Shown in pieces: positions 59,559 to 64,000 of a DNA stretch of 64,000 nt. The translations under genes and the position numbers were made by a program. Within the stretch, counting starts at the first letter, position 1; every line of letters begins with the position of its first letter. Origin of the DNA: Gemmatimonadaceae bacterium (GTDB lineage: Bacteria; Gemmatimonadota; Gemmatimonadetes; Gemmatimonadales; Gemmatimonadaceae); NCBI GenBank assembly GCA_020851035.1, contig JADZDM010000005.1, forward strand, positions 372,001-436,000. The letters are read 5' to 3'. The notes under the pieces are model-generated. The model was not told the DNA's origin, searched no databases, and worked only from the letters and a program-made list of their open reading frames with translations.

Positions 59559-62489
59559 CTATGGCGCGGCGATCCTGCGCAACGCGTCGAGCCGATCCTG
59601 TGCCTGTGTGATGAGCCGGGGATCGGCGAGGGCGGTGGCCGCGGCGAGGCGGAGCTCGAGGCTGGGGCGCAGGAAGAGCAGGTGGACATAGATGTTCGGA
59701 TGGTCGAAGGTGGAGGCGACGCGATGGGCGTCGGCGTAGCGGCCTCGCCGCAGGAGCAGGCGGGCGTGCAGCAGGCGCTCGGGTGCGAGGGGTTCCCACA
59801 GCGATTGTTCCAGCTCGTCCGGGGCGGCCGTCGGCGTGAGCGCGTCGAGCATGTCGATCGCGCGTGTGGTGTCGTGCACGGCGACGGCGAGGTAGGCGGC
59901 GGCGATGCGGGTGACGAGTGAGTCGAGCCGACCTGCGGTGGCGGCGCGGCTCCTGGCCTGTACCCGCGCGTGAATGCGCGCGAGCTGTGCGGTGTCGGCG
60001 CGCCGTGCCGCGTCGAGCGTGAGGAGCCAGAGGGATGCGGGGCCGCGGGTCTCGATCGCGGCGCTGAGCTGGCGGAGGAACGGCGTGGCGCGCTCCCCGA
60101 CCGGCAATCCCGCCGCGGCATCGAGCACGAACAGGCCGAGCGCACTGCCCAGCCCCGCCGCGACGGCCGTATCGACGACGCGCAGCGCGCGCTCGGTGTT
60201 GCCGTGCGCGGCATGGATGCCGTGGAGCGCGACGAGGGAACCCCAGTATTCGTCGTCCTTCGGCGACTGTGACGCCAGGAGCGCCGAGTAGGCAGCGATG
60301 GCGCAGCGGTGCGCGGCGGGGGCGGTGCCGGCCCGGAGCGCCGAACCCACATCGAAGACCAGTCTCGCATTCCCGGCCACGTCGGCGCGCCAGCCGCTGG
60401 CGCCGGTTCCCTGGCGCAGGCACAGGTCGACGGCGCGCATGCGCACCACGAGGCCGGAGTCCGCGCTCTCGAGACGGAGCCTGGTGGCATGCCGCGCGAA
60501 GGCTGCGGTGTCGCCGCGGCGTGCGGCGAATTCAGCGAGGTGTGCGACGGGAGGCAGGAATCCCGGGTCGAGGCGGACGGCAGTGGTGAAGGCCGCCTCG
60601 GCGAGCGCTTCGTGCGGCCACTCGGTCGGTGCCGGGATCGCGCGCCGTGCGAGGGAGTCGACACCGACGGTCGGCAACAGGTGCAGCTGGATCTCTCCGG
60701 CCAGCATCCATTCGTCGGCGGTGGCCCCCTCGCCGCCGAGGAGTGGTCGCAGGCTGGTCATCGCCTCGTCGGCGCGACCGGCGAAGTACCGCTCGAGCGC
60801 CGTGGCAAACTGGCGCTGCCGTGGCGCGAGCGTGGCGGATTGCCGCAGGGCGAGGCGTATCAGCGCGCGAGCGGTGTCGCCGCGCTCCGTCCAGTTGGCG
60901 GCGATCGCCGCACGAAACGCGGCGGGGGCGAGCGTGGAATCGGCCGCCACGGCCTGCTGCAGGAGCCGCAGTGCGGGCTCCATGCGCCGCCGCCGGAACT
61001 CACGTTCACCGCGGAGCCAGCTGTCGATGGCGACGGGGTCATGCCCCGACAGGTCGGCCATGTTCACGACGCGGCTGAGGCCGACGAGTGCCGGCATCAC
61101 GCGAACCAGCGCCCGGATCGCCAGTCCGTTGCTCGCGGTCTTGCCCGCCGGTGCCGATTCGGTGGCGCGCTCGACGACCGAGCCATCGGTGGCGTCCGAG
61201 AGGCGCACCTGGACCGTGACAGAGTCGTTCCGGTGCACCACCGTGCCATCGATGTAGTACCTGGCGCGCGCGTGCGCCGCCACGGCCCGCAGCCGTCCGA
61301 CAGGCGTGGCCTGCGGCTCGGCACGTTCCCGCGCCGTGAGGAGTGGTGCACCGTCGAGCCAGGTGGTAGCCTCCGTGCGTTCGAGCGCCGTCCCGAGCAG
61401 CATCGCGAGCTGTTCCCCTTCGGCGCCGTGCCCGGAATCGGAGTCGACGAACGGGAAGACCATCACACGATCGTCGGCGAGTGCTGGCGGGCGCTGCGTG
61501 AACCACGTCGCGCCGAGTGCCACGGCACCCGCCGTCGCGACACCCATCGCCGCGCGAACCGGGACGCTGCGCCGGCGTCGCATCGGTGTGCGTCCGGTGG
61601 GATCGCCGCGCGCGACGGCATCGAGGGCCGCGATGAAGGCCGTCGCATGGGCGTGGCGGTCGGCCGCGGTCTTGGCCAGCGCCTTGAGCACGACGGCATT
61701 GAGCGCGTCACCAACGGCCGGACGCACGACCTGCAACGCCGGCGGTGGTTCGCTCATGTGGCGCGCGATGACCGCCATGGTCGACGCACCCTGGAACGGT
61801 GGCGTGCCGGCGAGCATCTCGTACAGCACACACCCGATGGCATAGAGGTCGCTCCGTCCGTCCACCTCCTCGCCACCGGCCTGCTCGGGGCTCATGTACG
61901 ACGGCGTGCCGAGCACGATGCCGGTGCTGGTGCGCAGGTCGGTCGCGGCGGAATGCAATGCGCGTGCAATGCCGAAGTCCGCCAGCCAGGCCTCGCCGTG
62001 CTCACCGAGCAGGATGTTCTCCGGCTTGATGTCGCGGTGGATGTAGCCCTGCTGATGGAGGGCGCCGGCGCCGGCCGCGATGGCGCGCGCAATGCGGATG
62101 GCTTCGTCGATGGGGAGTTGCCGCTCGGTCTCGATGCGCTGTCGCAGCGACCCGCCGCCGGCGAACGGCATCACGTAGTACAGCGAGCCGTCGACCTCGC
62201 CCGACGCGACGAGCGGCATCAGGGTCGCGGCATGGATGTCGCTGGCAATCCTGATCTCGCGCAGGAAGCGATGGGCGCCCAGCGCCTGCGCCACGCCACG
62301 TCGCAGGATCTTGAGCGCCACACGCTGCCCATCACTGCGCCGCCGTGCGAGGAGCACGGTGGCCATGCCGCCGCGACCGGCCTCACCCTCGAAGCTGTAT
62401 TCACCCTGCAGGCGTTCGGTGACGGCTGCGACGATTGCGTCGTCGTCGTACGCCTCGGGTGCCGCGTCGTGGGTGTCGGCTACGGACAC
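59559..62489 (-). CDS. Membrane Ser/Thr protein kinase with long TPR-like sensor region
   Basis: This is a PknB-type kinase of 976 residues (from GTG 62489). The Gly loop GRGGMATV is at 38-45, Lys60 in VALKIL, the catalytic loop YIHRDIKPENILL carries Asp153, and the DFG motif carries Asp171. A membrane segment at about 316-331 is followed by an extracytoplasmic part of about 640 residues: first a CadC/adenylate-cyclase-associated-like FlgO-type region (VMVFPFVDSDSGHGAE), then TPR-like helices. The longer ATG start at 62570 would lie deep inside the upstream lipoprotein gene; the GTG overlaps it by 10 bp. Start uncertain. Confidence 0.88.
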   Translation of the reverse strand: MSVADTHDAAPEAYDDDAIVAAVTERLQGEYSFEGEAGRGGMATVLLARRRSDGQRVALKILRRGVAQALGAHRFLREIRIASDIHAATLMPLVASGEVDGSLYYVMPFAGGGSLRQRIETERQLPIDEAIRIARAIAAGAGALHQQGYIHRDIKPENILLGEHGEAWLADFGIARALHSAATDLRTSTGIVLGTPSYMSPEQAGGEEVDGRSDLYAIGCVLYEMLAGTPPFQGASTMAVIARHMSEPPPALQVVRPAVGDALNAVVLKALAKTAADRHAHATAFIAALDAVARGDPTGRTPMRRRRSVPVRAAMGVATAGAVALGATWFTQRPPALADDRVMVFPFVDSDSGHGAEGEQLAMLLGTALERTEATTWLDGAPLLTARERAEPQATPVGRLRAVAAHARARYYIDGTVVHRNDSVTVQVRLSDATDGSVVERATESAPAGKTASNGLAIRALVRVMPALVGLSRVVNMADLSGHDPVAIDSWLRGEREFRRRRMEPALRLLQQAVAADSTLAPAAFRAAIAANWTERGDTARALIRLALRQSATLAPRQRQFATALERYFAGRADEAMTSLRPLLGGEGATADEWMLAGEIQLHLLPTVGVDSLARRAIPAPTEWPHEALAEAAFTTAVRLDPGFLPPVAHLAEFAARRGDTAAFARHATRLRLESADSGLVVRMRAVDLCLRQGTGASGWRADVAGNARLVFDVGSALRAGTAPAAHRCAIAAYSALLASQSPKDDEYWGSLVALHGIHAAHGNTERALRVVDTAVAAGLGSALGLFVLDAAAGLPVGERATPFLRQLSAAIETRGPASLWLLTLDAARRADTAQLARIHARVQARSRAATAGRLDSLVTRIAAAYLAVAVHDTTRAIDMLDALTPTAAPDELEQSLWEPLAPERLLHARLLLRRGRYADAHRVASTFDHPNIYVHLLFLRPSLELRLAAATALADPRLITQAQDRLDALRRIAAP

Positions 62490-62989
62490 GACGCGCCCAT
62501 GCGGGCAAGCGTCGAATCGGCGAACCGCCGTTGCCGGGCTGGCACGTCGTCCACCTGCCGTGCCAGGCACAGCGCGGCAATCGCGGAGTCACTGCCGATG
62601 GCCCCGAGGGCATCACTGCCGCGGCGGAAGTACAGGGTCCGGAAGCTCACCTTCTGCTGGGTGATGGCCGGTTCCAGCAGTCTCGAACGGCCAATGCGCT
62701 TGCGCAGGGTGCGCAGCGTGCTGTCGAGCAACGCCATCCGTGCCGGTGCCGGACCCTGGAGCACGGCCCGGCGCAGCCCCGGGACGGCCACGCTTCCCAT
62801 CCCGACCACGGTTGCCCGCTCACCATCGATGCACTCGATGCACTCGAGGTACGCGAGCACGCGCGGGTCGAAGTCAGCCTGGGCGGCACCTGCGGTGACG
62901 CCGAACCTGTCCGAGCAGCCGATCGGGGCCAGGGCCAGCAGCGTGAGTGCCGCCCAGCGCTGCACGCGGCGTCGGCGAGGGTTCAGCAT
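62480..62989 (-). CDS. Lipoprotein of unknown function upstream of the kinase
   Basis: This 169-residue protein has a lipoprotein signal (APIGC, Cys25). The mature part is helical, with PRVLAYLECIECIDGERATV, LRRAVLQGPAPARMALLDST and DSAIAALCLARQVDDVPARQ; the middle resembles HEAT-like helices (GSVAVPGLRRAV). It has four further Cys. It overlaps the protease gene upstream by 7 bp and the kinase by 10 bp, so the three probably form one operon: exported protease, lipoprotein, sensor kinase. Function not recognised. Confidence 0.72.
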   Translation of the reverse strand: MLNPRRRRVQRWAALTLLALAPIGCSDRFGVTAGAAQADFDPRVLAYLECIECIDGERATVVGMGSVAVPGLRRAVLQGPAPARMALLDSTLRTLRKRIGRSRLLEPAITQQKVSFRTLYFRRGSDALGAIGSDSAIAALCLARQVDDVPARQRRFADSTLARMGASCP

Positions 62990-64000
62990 CCGCTGATGAG
63001 CAGGGGGAAGGTCGCTGCCGATCCGCTGCCGCTGACGTGCACGCGTGCCGGCCCGTTCAGGTGTCCGGTGAGGACCGCGCCGCGGAGGTCCGAGTTCGAG
63101 CGAACCACGGTCAGCCTGGACGGATCGTCGCTGTACCACTTCGCTTCCCCCGCGGCGTCAATCGGACTCAGCGTCGCCGTTGCCTCGGTCGCCTCATTGC
63201 ACGTGAGGGTCGTCACCGAGATCGAGGCGACACCGCAGGCCCTCTGCGCCCCGTTGCCGGTGCCCACCGGCGCCCATCGAGCAATGTCCTTGTTCAGTGC
63301 GGGACAGGTGGCGGTGGCCGCCGTCTCGGGACAGCCACAGGCGGTGGTGAACGGCGACTCTCCCGTCGGCGCGAGCCGCTTCCGCAGGCTCGATCCGTCG
63401 GCGGCAGAGGGTCGGTTCACCCACGAGATGCCGTCGAAGGTCATCCGGGTGACCTGTCCGATCGAGAAGTACGCGTTGGGCTCGAGTGTCCCCGCGAATC
63501 GCATGATGTTCGACTTCGTGAAGCCCGCCAGGGGATTGGTATGGCCGAACACTGGGCGGAGCAGACCCAGTGCATGTCCGATCTCGTGCGCCAGCGTGTT
63601 GTGGGCCGAGGCGTCCGGTTTCATCAGGATGATTTCCGGAGCCAGCTCGACGGCGCAGGTCACGCCCTGTTCCTGGGAATCGTCACCCAACACCGCGTAG
63701 ACGTTCAGTCGCCCCGGGGCGTAGAGCGTGGGCGAACGTCGGATCTCCGCCACCGACGAACAATCACCCCCGATGACCGCGAGCTGCTCGGCGGTGGCCA
63801 CCTCCATCTGCACCTCGCCGCCGGATTCACTGTCCACGAACTCGATACCGGCGTGACTATGGTCGTAGGCCTGTTGTGCGGCCGTGAGCTGGGTCTCCAT
63901 GGCGGTCACTTCCTCCGTCGATGCAACGAAGACCCGGACCGGAACACGCAGTGGCAGCGGCGGCAGCGTCACGTGGTGGACGTCGCCAAACGACGCGGTC
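62983..64000 (-). CDS. Metzincin-type zinc metalloprotease, cut by the window edge
   Basis: The frame stays open to the right edge with no clear start, so the N-terminus (probably a signal peptide) is missing; at least 338 residues are visible. The zinc motif is AHEIGHALGLLRPVFGH, with the Met-turn SNIMRF 24 residues after its second His. In classical metzincins (HExxHxxGxxH) the third ligand would fall on an Arg here; the His five residues further may replace it. The C-terminal 90 residues (Cys-containing, TTLTCNEATEATATLSPID) look like an Ig-like Big_2-type domain. Coupled to the lipoprotein and kinase genes. Confidence 0.8.
   Translation of the reverse strand, partial: TASFGDVHHVTLPPLPLRVPVRVFVASTEEVTAMETQLTAAQQAYDHSHAGIEFVDSESGGEVQMEVATAEQLAVIGGDCSSVAEIRRSPTLYAPGRLNVYAVLGDDSQEQGVTCAVELAPEIILMKPDASAHNTLAHEIGHALGLLRPVFGHTNPLAGFTKSNIMRFAGTLEPNAYFSIGQVTRMTFDGISWVNRPSAADGSSLRKRLAPTGESPFTTACGCPETAATATCPALNKDIARWAPVGTGNGAQRACGVASISVTTLTCNEATEATATLSPIDAAGEAKWYSDDPSRLTVVRSNSDLRGAVLTGHLNGPARVHVSGSGSAATFPLLISGC

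Overview
The window is about 64 kb of very GC-rich bacterial chromosome from a flagellated, chemotactic, diderm organism. Lipoprotein signals, an RND/TolC efflux system, periplasmic Spy-like proteins and a TonB plug-like protein all indicate an outer membrane. Gene content (a serine/threonine kinase with a long TPR-like tail, a sortilin-type beta-propeller protein, amidohydrolase lipoproteins) and codon use would fit Gemmatimonadota. That assignment is inference; no rRNA or other marker gene is present to prove it. I saw no tRNA, rRNA, CRISPR array, prophage or insertion sequence.

Layout. (1) 1-7.5 kb, minus strand: flagellar basal-body and export operon flgB-flgC-(small gene)-fliE-fliF-fliG-fliH-fliI-fliJ-motE-like-fliK-like, running off the left edge and led by a good sigma-54 promoter. 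(2) 7.9-13.1 kb, plus strand: acyl-CoA dehydrogenase, amidohydrolase lipoprotein, beta-lactamase-like lipoprotein. (3) 13.1-25.2 kb: late flagellar region with an orphan sigma-54 response regulator, flgL-fliW, three tandem TPR-glycosyltransferase genes divergent from flagellin fliC, then fliD, fliS, a FliT/FlgN-like gene, a small unknown and flgM. fliC and flgM each carry a sigma-28 promoter. (4) 25.5-32.9 kb: chemotaxis operon cheY-cheZ-cheA-cheW-cheR-cheD-cheY-cheX-cheB. (5) 33-39 kb: zinc-finger/HTH protein, TIGR01777 epimerase, SPFH operon behind an ECF-type promoter, DUF3597, CPA2 antiporter. (6) 39-47.1 kb: two-component system followed by a czcCBA-type metal-efflux operon, then a 34-bp palindromic tandem repeat. 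(7) 47.3-64 kb: FKBP, type II thioesterase, Spy-ECF sigma-anti-sigma module, secreted TPR protein, lspA with a lipoprotein hydrolase, PepSY protein with a Fur-like box, sortilin-like protein, plug-domain protein, histone-H1-like protein, Ser/Thr kinase, lipoprotein, and a metzincin protease cut by the right edge.

How it works together. The motility genes appear to form a three-tier cascade: sigma-54 with the response regulator for the basal body, sigma-28 held by FlgM for flagellin, and a predicted CsrA/FliW translational checkpoint on the flagellin leader (fliW is here, csrA is not). The three glycosyltransferases next to flagellin are good candidates for flagellin glycosylation. The chemotaxis operon has two CheY proteins and two different phosphatase families (CheZ and CheX/CheC). 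Most operon and convergent gene ends carry strong hairpins without a U tract, and at least four genes show a TANNNT hexamer exactly six bases before the start codon, suggesting leaderless transcripts.
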